Of a DNA stretch of 39,233 nucleotides, positions 10,901 to 23,230 are shown piece after piece (within the stretch, counting starts at the first letter, position 1; each line of letters begins with the position of its first letter). The stretch comes from Acanthaster planci (Eukaryota; Echinodermata; Asteroidea; Valvatida; Acanthasteridae). The stretch spans positions 14,705 to 53,937 of the forward strand of contig NW_019091736.1 of assembly GCF_001949145.1 (NCBI RefSeq), given 5' to 3'. The position numbers and the translations under genes were made by a program. Below the pieces are notes generated by a model. The model was not told the origin of the DNA. It made no database searches and was given only the letters and a program-made list of their open reading frames with translations.

Positions 10901-12458
10901 ATTGGCGTGCATGTTGCATGTACTGTGTTAAGTGGTGCTCAGCCAGCCAGTGTTTTATCAACCATCTAAGACCATCCATTTGAGGGGCTGTTGACTGCAG
11001 ATAGTAATGGTTAAACTATCTTCAATAGGTATTTATAGAGGCATATTTAATACACATGTACCAGCTGTAGCATCCTGGTAATATGTACCTTTATCATGGG
11101 GCAGCCATCTTGCTTTTCTACCATTCAACACAACAAGTGGATACAATTTCTTTTGGTAGTACTCCAAGCTTTGACCATGTTTAGTGGTAAGCTGTGTACA
11201 TGTATGTACAGTATACACATACATGTACATTGCACATTGGTACATGTTTTTCCAAAATGCACAGGTTGGTTCCAAGAACACTAATATAGTAACAATGTAG
11301 TTTATACTACTTATGATGGAAGGGGGCCACACTGAGAAACTACTGTCTAGTGTGCACAGGAAATACCTGATTTTAAAATCCTCAGATGAGTAATAACTTT
11401 TGAGCTCCTGCGTAAAAACACCTGGGTAATTAACTAGTTTGCCACACATTAGTTCATTGGCTCCTAATGTTTTCCCATTAAGTGTGGGCGCGACAGCACA
11501 GTTGTACTTTGCGTGAAGTGGTAGCGGTACCACGTTAAACATGGACAGTTGGATTTACACTGAATTGCAAACATACATGTAGCAATGCCAACAAAATAAT
11601 ACATGTAGTGGCACAGTCATCCATGACTCTTTTGCCATTTTTTTCTTCAGTGAACAGAAATCATTTTAGAACAGCTTTTTATTTCTAGTTAGTCATTATT
11701 AATTTATCGTCCTCAAAGACATTTAGACTACACTTTAGAAGCAAATCTCATTCTTGTGGTTATTGCACGTGCTGTGAAAAGAAGTTGGACAGGTTGAGGA
11801 TGCTGGGAATTTGTGCGTTTTTATCAGTATGGGGACTGTCTAGACTGTCATATACAGTACCTGTAACACTGCCCACACCGGGTTAGCCTTCATGTGCGTA
11901 CCATAACATACACATGATATGAGTGTGATTGCATGGGCCTACTTGACATGTTTATGCTGTAGGGATTTAGACATTCGGGGAGGCTATTGTTTTGGTCAAG
12001 ATATCATAGCAGAAATTAATGTAAATAAAGTGTAAATGAAATGTTCAAAATTTAAATTGGTAGCCAGCTTTTGAAGCGTGCCAGCTATTGCCGAAACATT
12101 TGAGAGTCAAATAAAACTTGGCAGGCAGCTTCTATTGGTTTGAGAACACTGTTACTTTACAACAAGAAAATAAGAATTGTTGTAACATATGAAGTAAACT
12201 CAGGCATCAGCCTGGACATTGCAATATCCTTTCTTAATCTGGCTTAAAAGTTATTACACAAAGTTGTCACCCTGCAAGTAAGGGTGTACTTCAACAGATG
12301 TTCCTGGGTGTCATGCACATTGCTTTTATTGTTTGACAGCTGTTACATGTAAATTAATATGTGAATTTAATTAATTTGTATAGTAGTTCCAAACAAGTGC
12401 TCAGTTGGCATACTGAATTGATTACATGTATTTTCTTATTTTTAATTTGTTCCTGCAG
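10901..12458. other. Intron 3' part, no gene seen
   Basis: AT-rich DNA. The longest open frame is 169 codons on the minus strand (11033-11542) with no recognised domain; part of it runs through the alternating ACATGTA-rich stretch at about 11200-11255, which argues against coding. The intron ends with a pyrimidine tract and TTCCTGCAG. Confidence 0.5.
11197..11252. repeat. ACATGTA palindrome cluster
   Basis: A dense run of overlapping TGTACATGTA and GTATACACATAC words. Similar clusters occur near 13905, 17715-17765, 18690, 20860 and 33820. Such words are common in several marine invertebrate genomes, so this is a genome-wide habit and not a specific element. Confidence 0.6.
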
Positions 12459-12554
12459 GAGCATGCCTTCGAAAATAGTCAGAAATACAAAGAGGGCAAG
12501 TACATCATTGAACTGGCTCACATGATCAAGGACAATGGTTGGGACTGTGACTGA
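12459..12554 (+). CDS. YPEL: Yippee-like (YPEL) terminal coding exon
   Basis: This 96-nt exon gives the last 31 residues of the Yippee domain and the stop TGA at 12552-12554. It begins [19 protein letters not shown] and ends [12 protein letters not shown]. The segment up to NGWD is typical of YPEL1-4; the last two residues, Cys-Asp, extend slightly beyond the Trp-Asp or Trp-Glu end usual in these proteins. The acceptor is TTCCTGCAG and the phase is 0, so it joins directly to the exon ending at 1346 (KY|EH). Both visible exons are intact, so the gene is probably functional. Confidence 0.96.
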   Translation, partial: EHAFENSQKYKEGKYIIELAHMIKDNGWDCD

Positions 12555-13440
12555 GTTAAAGCATGTACGTGTCATTTGATAGTCATGGGTATTAAGCAGA
12601 ATTCTGAACCAGCAGTTACCAGTGATTGCTGGTTCGATCGGATGTCAGCGGGAGGTTTGACTCTGATTATTCTATTGTAAATACCCATAGCAATATTTTA
12701 TGTATCAGATGGTGCCAAGACCCAAAGTGCCCATTTTATCAGTAGCTCTGGTATTGTATTTGCTGCTGAATAAGGATTTGATTAATTTTGTCAATACTTG
12801 TGTAATGTAGTCAAAGAATTCTGCTTGTTACTTATAGTGAAGACCAGTGCTGTTCCCATCTTTAAAAGATTCTAAGATAGTACTTTGCTTTTCCTAATGA
12901 GGGATTAGCATCTCAACAGAAAGTGCATTTGAGTACCTGTGCATGCATGCATGTTCATATCTCTTGGACCTTGGATATCATACCTTCCGGTACGTATAAA
13001 ATATTAAGGCAGCATTGTTCTTATGTCTTAAAGATATAGCAGGTCTTGCTTTAACAGGTTTTCGTTACAAAACATGCAGGGGTGTCTTTGTGACTGTAAT
13101 GTATGCTGGGGAAATTGTGTAATATTGATTAATTGTATGAAACTTATTTAAGTGTATCCTGTTATGAACTCACTGATGAAATGCTTCTTAAAGGCTTTTT
13201 TAACCACTTGATGCTGGATGAACGTGTTAGCCGTCGGGAGGGTTAACACACACAATTTTCCTTGGTTGTTCCATGGAGGACGTGTACACTCATTTAAGAA
13301 TTCTTTTTTCATTTCCATGTAAACATATTAAGACGTCCTGCCTGGTTGGGTCAAAGCACAAAAGATGATCCTACATGCAGACACTACTACTAAGTGACCT
13401 CACCTCCAACCAACAATAAAACAAATGCCTTTCTTGAGTC
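12555..13440 (+). other. Probable YPEL 3' untranslated region
   Basis: Downstream of the YPEL stop there is no further coding sequence. The first good AATAAA signal is at 13415-13420, which would give a 3' UTR of roughly 0.9 kb. The end is inferred only from this hexamer; a more distal site is possible. Confidence 0.35.
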
Positions 13441-15613
13441 ATTAGAATTGAAGTGGGAAGCCCACACCATACACAAAAGAGTGATGGGGATTAAAACCTC
13501 CTTTGTTTGGGTATGCGGATTTGCTTGTGATTGAAACCACACTTACAAAAGAGATAAGGTTACTTGTAGCAACTCCTTTGTATTGAAACAGTGGGCAAAA
13601 TACACATGGCCAGGGGTGACTCCTGTATATGCGCTATGGACCTTTCGTGTGTGAACCAGTTGATGTGTGGACACGTACCACAATTTTTACCAGGGCAGTT
13701 GGAAAAACGGGGAAAAGAATGAAAATAACTGATGCCTAAACTCAAGAGCCATGCCTCCCTACACATTTTATGAACGTCATAGAGAAATTGCAAGGTTGAC
13801 GAATTTGCGGGAAAAAATACCCCCCCAGCAGCTTTTTCTGGTAAGAAAATCAGACGTTAACTAATTAAGGTTGTTGAAGCTTACCAAAATAACCTTGAGT
13901 ACAGGTACATGTATGTACATCTTTTTAATAGGAAAAATTATTCAGTGCAAGCATTCACAATTTTGTTGCAATCTTTACCAATACTAGTATAGGGCTGTTG
14001 ACCAACTTGATAGTCTCTTAAGAAGCCCAGTTGGGCTTAAGTCGTTAGTTTAGTTGTGGGGTCTTGAATAGTTTACCACCTGAAATTGAGCAATGCACAG
14101 AATCACATGTAAGAATTTTTTTATTAAATTGCATAGGTTGTGATAACTTACATGCTAGCCAAGATAGACTTTTCTGTAGTCATGCCAGATAGCTGCGCTC
14201 TGTAATGATTGCAGTTTACAGTGCATGTAGAAATGGCTGTCAGCAACGAGGCCCTTGTTGAAGCATCGAACCATAACATGGCTTCTAAGGTGTTCTTAAA
14301 GTCATTTGCACATGTGATTACTGGTAACCAGTTAGCTTGCATACACACTCAAGCAGAAGTGTATACTACATGTACACATAAATGATTGAAAAATGCTGAT
14401 TTGGGGTTTGCAGTCTTCCTGATCATTTGCTCATAGGTCTCTCTCAAATGATGCCACTTCCTAGAGGTGGTGCCATGTGGATTGGCATGTTTTACTTCAT
14501 TTATTTTAAGCCGTATTTTGAAGGTGATTGGATCAACATGTGCGCTATTTAGAACATTTTGCACACCGGGTAGTTGCCACTTTCTTACAAAGATGGCATC
14601 TAATGAGAGAGATCTATACATCATGCAAGTTTGTCAGTCATTTTATTAAAGTTTAAGCGTTAGATGGAAAGAAAACATCGGATTAAAAAAATTTTACAAC
14701 GTAAGAGGGACAAAAAGGTGGACCCAAAAATCCAGTGATGCAGTCAATCCCCCTTGTCCTCAACCAAAATGTTAAGTTCCAGCCAAGCCTGAGGCCAGTT
14801 ATAAAAGGGTTTCTAAGGCAGAACGTACAAATATATTTAAATGAAACAAAAAACAAATGCTTATATAAATATATGTGAAAAAACTTAATTTCTTTGTTAC
14901 TTATGAATTTGTGGCTGTGCCTTTGCTACATATGCGTGTACAATGCCTAAAGGTGGATAGGAGACCAGTCAAGGACATCTAACATCAGTATGTTAAGCAG
15001 TTACCGGTAGTCTTGTATGCATTTAAAGTATAAAGTTTGTCTGAAGTTGTTTGCTGTTATCTCTGTTACTGAGTTAACTCCCGTAGAAATATGAAAAGGT
15101 TATCTTGAGTACAATAGACAACTAATACTGGCCCCAACACTGATCTAGTCTGTATGGAAAAATTAGAGTTTTGTGTGTTAATGCAAGAATGATGGGTGGG
15201 ACAGAAGGGAGAGAACTATGAATTATTGTCTAATGTAGACTCATTTACACATGCTTGGGGTTCTCTAATTGTGAAATATTCTTCCCACCTTTTTTACCTA
15301 CCTATTCTTCCTCACAAGATAATTGGCATGGGGCTGTGTTTGAAATCAAAAGAGAGAAAAAGGAAAACAAAGAAAGAAACTTTTTTTCTTGGGTTTTACT
15401 TTTTTCTGACTGGTTGTCCTGAGTTAGCCACTAGCAAAGTCTGATCCAGACTGAGTCCAAAAAGCCAAAAGTCGGTAAAGCTGGGAATGAGTCCAAAGTG
15501 TGGATTCAAATTTTGACTTGAGTGTGATCAGACTTAAGTTTTCTATCACTGCTTTGAATTTATAAAATGACCCTTACATGTAGCACGTATGTTCATGCCC
15601 CTAACTTAATTGG

Positions 15614-15625
15614 TGCGCATGCGCA
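15614..15625. promoter_or_regulatory. NRF-1-type palindrome TGCGCATGCGCA
   Basis: A perfect 12-bp palindrome matching the NRF-1 consensus (YGCGCAYGCGCR) in otherwise AT-rich DNA. NRF-1 sites mark many animal promoters of housekeeping genes. An ATG at 15659 opens a 30-codon frame just downstream without known homology, so a real promoter is possible but unproven. Confidence 0.3.
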
Positions 15626-17917
15626 CTGAATCCCACTGCAGTGCTAGAAGCCAGTAAAATGGCTCTTTACTTGGGCAGTTGGACCCACAAATTAATCGGT
15701 CAACATCAAGCTCAGATAAAGTTATTTGCCCCTATTTCCATACCGATTATAATTTAAACACTCAAAGTCCCTTTTGCTAACTTGCAACTTTAAAAATCCA
15801 TTTTTTGCCAAATTTTTGCCCATCTTTGTCACGTACCTCAAAAGTAACAGGGTCAGAAGTTGGAAGCCAAAATTTAGAGAGGATTTTTTTCTGTTTTGCC
15901 GGGTGTTCCCTGAAATTTCTCTACTTGTTAATGGGGAGAAATATCATGAACACTCTAATGAGAAAGCATCATACAAGAAGGAAACCTTAAGAATGAAAAC
16001 AGAAAGTTTTGTTTGTGCCTTTTAGTAGGGCAATCTGCCATGATTGTATGTATTTGTGCAATGCAGTAGGCCAACTCGTACCCAAATGCACTCATATCCA
16101 GGTATGAGTACGTGTGCACCGTGCCCAAAATCAGGACATCTCATTTTTGACTGCAGCCAAAGTCTGTGCAGAAACGTGAATCCGCATGAAAAACAAATGG
16201 CATTTCAGGCAAAAGCTTCCCGATCTTGAAAAAAATGAGTTGATAGATACAAAAATTATCAGTCCTCCAGACAGTATCACCAATGATCTGAGGGGAATTC
16301 GAAAAAAGTGTGAAAATTGGGCATTAAGTAAGGTGAAAAACACAGAAAATTATGAAAATGGGTCCCAATGAAAAACGAAGTTGAATTTAAAGAAAAACGG
16401 TTTTCTTCCTAGACCTAATAACCTTTTTTGTACATAAGAGTTACTAGTCTTTCATGTGGCGTCAAAGTTCCATGAAGGTAAACTCGGCAAAATTGTGAAA
16501 ATTAGACAGTGTTAGGTAAAAAACGATAATTTTTCATAATTATGTATGTCAACATTATTTATGTCTTAAAATTGGCATTTTCCACATTTTTTTATTATTT
16601 TCCGGTGATCTTTCTTACCAGAAGCTATTAAATATCACCATTTGATAGACTCTTGCCACTTTATTCACACACGAGGTCTTCAATGGAAATGGCAGGACAA
16701 ATCCCTCACATGGGTCCCCTCCGATATGCGTCACCTGCTAGAATATTTTTCAGGGCCGACGACCTATGTCACTATTACGCATGCACAGATACACAAAGTA
16801 AATGCATGCACAGTTTATGGGGACTGAACATACGTGTTAAGGTCACCATGACCCTGTATTAATGGGTAACTCAATATTTCATGCATGTACAGTGTTAAAT
16901 GTACCATTGGTGTAGATGGCAGTGACATACAGGTACATGTATTGCATTATTTGAAAGGTCATGTTGACTTGCAAAATCTGGTATTATTTGGTGGCATCCT
17001 GTTCTGTCAACGTCCAGTGGAACAGAATGGACATTTATGCCACAGTAGTCTATCAGTAACCTTATAATATCAATACCCTTTAACATTGTAATAACCGTTA
17101 CATAAACTGTACATGCATGTGCTGCATGTGTGTTTCCAGCAATTAAGGCCATTACAAATCTCTTTATTATCCTGGTTTTTCAAACTGAGATGGACAAGGG
17201 TCTCTTTATTTTTTAATTTTTCAAGATGAGTATTTAAATTCAAAATGGTCGCCAACTTTTCAGTTCAACCTGACGGCTGGCTTTTTAATAGCTATAATAC
17301 TACTGACGAGTCAAAATATTCATGTTAACAGTGTTTTCATAAGTGCCCAGTTAATATGATTTGAAAATTTTTTTGTTTAGGTGAGGGATAAAAAGGGACA
17401 TGGCTCCGAGAAGGGACAGATGTGGGTGGGGGACAATCACCTTGTTTTTTTACTTAGCCTTTTTGTCCATTTTCAAAGAGCACCATTTTAAATTTGGAGA
17501 AAGTGATTTATCCGTAGTATCTTGCACAAGTTGTTAAATTTGTTTGTAAAAGTACCGGAATTGGAAGAGGAGTAATTTTTTAACAATTGTCTAGGCCGCA
17601 CACTGTGTGTGTGTGTGCATGTCGTTTGCATGTGCTGGTTGCCAAAAGTCACTACGTGCACTCATGTGCACATGCACTGTACATGGCAGTCTAACATCTA
17701 CTTGACAAGCAACGTGTATATGCACATACATGTACATTTACATGTAGATGTATATGTACTACATGAATACATTGCACTACGTACACTGCACTAGTTGTAC
17801 TGTACCCTGTGTCTGTCTGCATAGCTCGCTCTGTGGGTTTTAGTAGTACACGGTGGCTTGTTAGGCCTGATAAGCTCCCCTCGACCAAAAAGCACTGAGT
17901 GGGCCTTGGACAAGGCT

Positions 17918-18035
17918 AGGTTTAGGCACAAAAGGCATTGTCATCAATAAGCTTGAAGGTTGAAGACTTGCCGGTTAAGTCATGAACACTGTCTTGGTTT
18001 AGGCACAAAAGACAGTGTCATAAAGAGGCTTCAAG
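17918..18035. repeat. 77-bp direct repeat, two copies
   Basis: GGTTTAGGCACAAAAG occurs at about 17919 and 17996, each followed by a similar text (a GTGTCAT/TTGTCAT word, then AGCTTGAAG or GGCTTCAAG). The intervening sequence also includes a related TTGAAGACTT word. Confidence 0.65.
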
Positions 18036-18786
18036 AGTGTTTTCTATGACACATGGCGGTTTTCTCCCTTTGCATTTCAACAAACACAATTTTTCAAGAT
18101 GTATGAGCTGAGTTTTGGTCCATAGGGTTCCATAAAAAAGAACAAGGAATTTGGGATGAACTGCTCAGTAGCTGATCAATATTTTTCAGTGTTTACTTGA
18201 AACATCATTGACAGCTTCTCATAGAGCAAGTTTTTTCATCTACAGTTCAGATTATCAGTCATGCATGAACCAAGTATCATCTAGCTGGTATGGAATGAAA
18301 GAGGACAAAATGATCTTTCGGATGAAGTACATGGAAACATTCATCAGTTAATGACAATTCACATCTGGGCTAATCTTTTCTCATTTGAGGAAACATTGCA
18401 TTCCTCAAGCAAGCATTTGTTGTGAAAATTCTAAAGTTGCACACTGTTATCTCACAATTCCAAATGGAACATGGAAACAGAAGTATGTCCCACTACTGTA
18501 AGACTGATGGTCAAATGATAATTGGATGCAGATATGCTTCATTATTCCCATGTGGCTGAGTTGAAGTGTGATACTGAATTTATCTTCAAGCGAAATAGAA
18601 ACACAAGCACCACTTCCAACACTTTTAGAAATCCTACAGCTGTTTATCAATTGGCTTAAGGAACACAATGAAGCATACCCTTAGAATACTTGTACATGTA
18701 CATGGAGTGTGATATGTGTTGTGGTATTTGAATATATATTGTATGGGCTGTTGCTATTGATTGGCTAATCAGAACCAACAGTTTAA

Positions 18787-20036
18787 AGACCAACTCCAAC
18801 GGTTTTAAAAGTTCTGAAAATAAACTATGATTGTGTTTAGTGTGTAATAAATCATAATGCTCATTATCACATGATGTCTGTATTGCTTCTGTATTTTTGT
18901 AATTTTGCTTGAAAAGGGTGTCTTCGAGTTTGATGAAAAATTTCCACAATCCGACCGCTGTTGGCGCTATTGAGAAACGAAATTATTTTGTATGATGCAC
19001 AGACATATAAACACCTAGACGGACAGCTCTTATTAAAAACAACGGCAGGGTACCGTAGCCGAGATGGTACCTGACTAAATCCAAAAGTGTGGGCAAACTC
19101 ACCCCTTGGTACAGGGACTTTACACATAGTTGAAGAATTCCGGCCATAAATGCTATGAAGCCATTTCCCGATTGTGAAAATATCCTCTGTTCAAGTTAAT
19201 CTGGCCAATGCAGATTCGAAACAGTGCAGTTCCGACATTTGAAAAGAAGAGATAACAATACAAAAAAGTAAAAAAAGGGAAGTCCTTTTAGAGCACATGT
19301 AAACAAATACATGCATTCCCAGTGCATCATGCGTAATTCGCACTGAACTCGCTGCCATTCGTCGTTTCACTCACTGCTTGCCCTCGCTTGCCCATGGTTA
19401 TACGCGCAATATGTTTATGTATGTGGTATGATGTAATACCGGAGAAAACATTAAAACTGGTATCTGTGGCATGACTGACTCTGCTACAAATGTACAAGAA
19501 CATGGAGCTACATGTGTATGCACCCTACCGCGAACCAGGGATCGATCTGTATGCTGAGTTCACTGTGCTACATTATCTCATTTCCGTCAAGAGTTTGTGC
19601 TCCTTTCTTCGTGATTTACAATAATGCCAAAATCGTGCCTCACTGGTGGACATATAGATTCTGTGAAAGAACCGGGATTGAAATTCTTCAAGATTCCGAG
19701 GAATGGAAGCATTCTTCATGTTCGTGCTGTCGTCCACGGCTACATATGCTATGCATGCCTAAAGTGCACGTACTGCAGTATTTCCTCTCCAGGGGGTAAC
19801 ACATCACAAAAATCAGTGTTAATTAAATGCTAATTAGATAATAATGAGTCGTTACTACATGCCCATCTTTACAATACCGGACTAGACCTGCAGGAAAAAT
19901 GGGTACAAAAACTTTGTTTTATTAACACAATAATGTGTATTGCAAGAGAGATATTGATACATTATGTGCCACTTTTGACTTGGCTCTTCTGAATAAGATT
20001 CAATATGAGAAAATTTAGCATCGTTGGAGTTGGTCT
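18787..20036. mobile_element. TTAA-flanked DNA transposon with 15-bp TIRs (Kolobok-like)
   Basis: Perfect 15-bp terminal inverted repeats AGACCAACTCCAACG lie at 18787-18801 and, inverted, 20022-20036. TTAA precedes the left end (18783-18786) and follows the right end one base away (20038-20041). The element is 1250 bp. It holds a THAP-like exon at 19624. TTAA duplications with an N-terminal THAP zinc finger are known for the Kolobok superfamily; P elements also carry THAP but make 8-bp duplications. No transposase catalytic part was seen, so this copy is non-autonomous, perhaps an internal deletion keeping the first exon. Confidence 0.75.
19624..19740 (+). pseudogene. THAP-domain-like first exon of the transposon
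   Basis: The frame starting at 19624 opens MPKSC, the common THAP start with its first zinc Cys at residue 5. Residue 10, where the second Cys is expected, is His. Then comes GLKFFKIPRN, matching the conserved hydrophobic-Phe-x-x-Pro core of THAP domains. The later C-x2-H pair and the AVPTIF-type motif are not seen, so this is only the first third of a domain. The frame runs to 19833 without a clear donor. THAP domains bind DNA at transposon ends in P and Kolobok elements. Confidence 0.45.
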
Positions 20037-20041
20037 GTTAA

Positions 20042-21944
20042 TTTGCTTGATTATACATGTAGATAAAAGCACAGTATTCAGAACCTCATAAGTTTAAAAA
20101 CTTGTTAACCCTAAGCCCCTAGGGTGTATGTAAAATCATATTGAAATCAGAGGATTTGGGACTGTTAGGGATAGCTATTGACCTTTTGTAACCATTTGCC
20201 ATTATGACTACAGTCCCCGCTTGAATGCAACTTGCGGAGCTTGGATTGAATTTTTAAAAATTCTAATATTCACTGCTTTTTAACAAGTCATGGGAAATAT
20301 GTAAGCAGTGTGTAACCCAGCATTGCTTACTTTTCTCACTTTTAAGACGTGGTCACCAAAATTAATTTGCATTTTAATGAAAGGAGTAATGATAGTATTT
20401 CCGATGTTGTGCTTTCTGAGCTCACTTTTGTTGAGTCTGGAAAGAGTCATAACTTTCTTGACAGGCATTGCATTTTGCATTGTAAAACTGCAACAAATCC
20501 AATCTGCCATAGTCTAACAGTGGTTGGGCTTACTGCATTAATTCCAGCTGTTGCATTACATGTATTTACTTTATGAACAAGGACCACTCAAATTTGTTGA
20601 ACATGCTAAGGAAAATGTGTGGTAATTAACCAAGTTTGCTGATGCCTTGGAGCCTATAATTGTTTCCAAACATAAATTTTAACCTTTTTTCTTTGTGCGC
20701 TCTTATGAAATTTCAAGGCCCTAAACCAAGATCAGGTCAATCTTTATGTACACGTAGTGCTGCTCATTGTCAAACATAATACTGTTGATGCTGCATTGGT
20801 TCAGGAGTAGAGAAAAATAACTTGGATGAAAAGCTATATCGACCAACAAGATACATGTACATGTAGATTCAGTCTGAACTCACTGTTACAGTGTAACACC
20901 AGTTTTTTAGCTCTTTCCTTTGGAGTAACTGATGTGGCATTATTTTTGAGGTTGACAAGATGTCACAATTACTCATACTGTAATCACCATATGCTACATT
21001 TCAACATTGTCTACAAAGAAAGCATTACTCAGAACACCTAATCCACTAAATATCTTGTGACTGGGATGTTTCATGCCAAGGATAACCAGCTATCGCCCTT
21101 TCTGTTCAGTGGTAAAGCCAAGGAATGCTATATGACAACCTCTGGCCAAACGTGTGCACTGGCATTGGCAGTGGTTACACCGCATGTGGAGACTTATGGC
21201 ATTTACACACACCTTATCAACAGTATACCAACCCTTCTGTTGAAAAAAGTCATCCGACTGTTATGTTAAACTGAAAAAAAAAACACCGGATCAGAGTACC
21301 CAATGCTAATAATAAATTGGTCTTTTAAAGCGAAATGCTACGCTTCAGGCGTGCCAGTAATGTGTGTATAATTGGCACATAAATGGAATTACAGCTTTTG
21401 CACATTATTATAAAAAAGAAGGAAAAATGGAGTTCAGCTTGTATAGCCTTGTGGATGAGGGAATTGATAAGTATTGAGGATGTCCATGGTTCAAATCGTA
21501 GAGAGTGTACACCAGGGTATTTTTCCACCATCTTTCCAGTTAGAAAGATAAATTGTGAAAGGTTAATTTACTGCCCAAACTTGTAGTCTTGAATTTTATC
21601 ATACTCAAGGGCAAAAAGTCCACTTAAGGCCTTACTTTGCTCGGCACCCATATCATATTTTGTGATAAGATATTATGAGCATGGTTTGAATATGCCATTT
21701 TTCTTGAAAAGCCTTGTTTAGTAACAGTTGTGAGTAAGTACAATTGGATTGGGAGAGCTATTGCTCAGAGATCTGTTCCTCTGCCTCCACATGGACAGTA
21801 CAGGATCCTTGCGGGTGCAACCAGTGCATACTCCTTGAGGGTGGAGTTTGAGATACTTAGAATTTTTTCCTCCCATTTTTCTGTTGATTTGAACTTGTAA
21901 TTTAAAACTTTAAAATTTAAATATAAAAACAGCCCACTTTTATG
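20042..21944. other. Intergenic DNA, no gene seen
   Basis: AT-rich sequence with short unsupported open frames (60-76 codons). One TACATGTACATGTA word lies near 20853. No repeat or domain was recognised. Confidence 0.5.
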
Positions 21945-22191
21945 TGTAACCCAAGGTGCACTTACAAATAATAGGAACCAACTTTTAGATCATTTCCTTG
22001 GAATAAAAGTGACAGCTCCCGTCAAAGTTCATGTGTATCATCCTTCATTCTGCTTTATTGCATGGATGAAAAACAAATGACTGGGAGTGAAGGATAATGC
22101 ACATGAACTTTGAGTGGAGTTGTCACTTTATTCCAAAAGAAGTTGATCTAGAAGTTGGTTCCTATTATTTGGAAGCAAACCTGGGATTACA
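21945..22191. mobile_element. Fold-back (palindromic) MITE, 247 bp
   Basis: The two halves are inverted copies of each other: CAAATAATAGGAACCAACTT at 21965-21984 pairs with the complement ending at 22171. Further inward, GGAATAAA-GTGACA and CAAAGTTCATGTG also recur inverted. Arms are about 105 bp with a loop of about 35 bp, diverged by scattered mismatches and small indels. The outer TGTAACCC / GGGATTACA words pair as well. No coding capacity. A transcript through it would form a long hairpin. Confidence 0.85.
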
Positions 22192-23229
22192 TATGCTGGA
22201 GTTTACCTCCCATTAGAGGGGCTCTCCTTTTATAAATGCTCGATTTGCCCCCATTGGAGGTGCTTATATTATTGCTTTAAAGGAAATTCTGTGATATTAC
22301 TCTGGCCCATGAAATTGCTGAAAGCAGCACCTTGAATAGTAAATGTAACTCGTGATGAGAAGATGTAGTCCAGTTACTATTATTGTACAAGTGGACATAT
22401 CAGAATAAACCCTGATATGTTGATCTAATGATGACTTCACATACTTAATATTTGCAGTTGGAAATTGAAAAAAAAATTACCCAGAAGTGAACTGATTGCA
22501 GAAAAAGCCATTCATGCAGTGTACTAATGGTGTATTTACCCTTCCTTGCATGGGCACCGCATTATTTCAACTAGATGCATGAATTTTTTGTTGTTTCTAA
22601 GAGTCTTGCATAGTAGTAATACTCAGAAGCAAAGGAAAGAATGAGTGCACCAGATACACGTGGCCTCTGTTAAACTCATTTCGTTGTAGGCTTGATTTGA
22701 TCAGTGCATGAAAGGTACAAGTGCTGAGGGAGCTGAGGTGAGTCCAGACTTCTTTTTTGGTGGTGTTCTGCATCTTTAATTGATGTTTACAACAAAACTT
22801 GTTGCATGATGAATTTAAAAGAAGAGGACATCAATTTAAAGATGTCCTTATCACTTAACAAGGGTTGGTTGAAGATTTGAGTTAGGGATAGACATGAATA
22901 CATTCTTTTTTTGTCTTTTATGTCTCTGTTGGGGAATGGATCTTTAATGTTTTTAATGTACATCATGTCTCATTAAGAAGCTATGTGTCTGTAATAAAGC
23001 CAAAAACTACAGGCCAGAATCAATTTAAAATATTCTGAAGAAAAAAAGTATTGTTTGTTATTTCCCCCTTTTAAAGCAAAAATCTTGAACTTTTGAAAGG
23101 GCACCTTTAAGCACGTTATCTATAAAACTGAAGTTTTATGAAAATTCCAACAAGCAAGATTTGAATTCCTCACATTAGAATCTATAAAAATCAGTCATCA
23201 GTTTTTAGTTCTAAGGGGGTACCACAAAA
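22192..23229. other. Intergenic DNA, no gene seen
   Basis: AT-rich DNA without an open frame above 60 codons, recognised repeat or motif. Base composition changes near 23230, where the Polinton-like remnant begins. Confidence 0.5.
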
Positions 23230-23230
23230 T

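Larger units (their letters stand above)
1347..12458 (+). other. YPEL intron, 11.1 kb, phase 0, loaded with transposons
   Basis: The intron runs from GTAAGT (donor) to TTCCTGCAG (acceptor) between the KY and EHAF codons of YPEL. It contains an antisense LINE fragment, a GC-rich tandem-repeat block, a MITE and a DIRS retrotransposon, all described separately. The flanking exons translate in one continuous frame with the expected family order, which is the evidence that they belong to one gene. Confidence 0.9.
13441..18782. other. Intergenic DNA, no recognised gene
   Basis: About 5.3 kb of AT-rich sequence with many short open frames on both strands. None exceeds 91 codons or shows a domain. 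Notable content: ACATGTA clusters, an NRF-1-like palindrome at 15614, a short TG run at about 17602-17620, and a 77-bp direct repeat at 17918-18035. The minus-strand frame 14349-14624 is the most protein-like by composition, but it has no recognisable family. Confidence 0.5.

Noticed and set aside
11033-11542. 169-codon minus-strand open frame
   Set aside because: It runs through the ACATGTA-rich repeat at about 11200-11255 and shows no domain; likely chance.
13203-13246. TTAACCACTTGATGC ... GGGTTAA as a minimal MITE
   Set aside because: The first 11 bases equal the end of the 7598-8154 family, but the other end matches poorly and the piece is only about 44 bp long.
14349-14624. 91-codon minus-strand open frame with polar, protein-like composition
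   Set aside because: No family recognised and no exon borders; kept only as a note within the intergenic entry.
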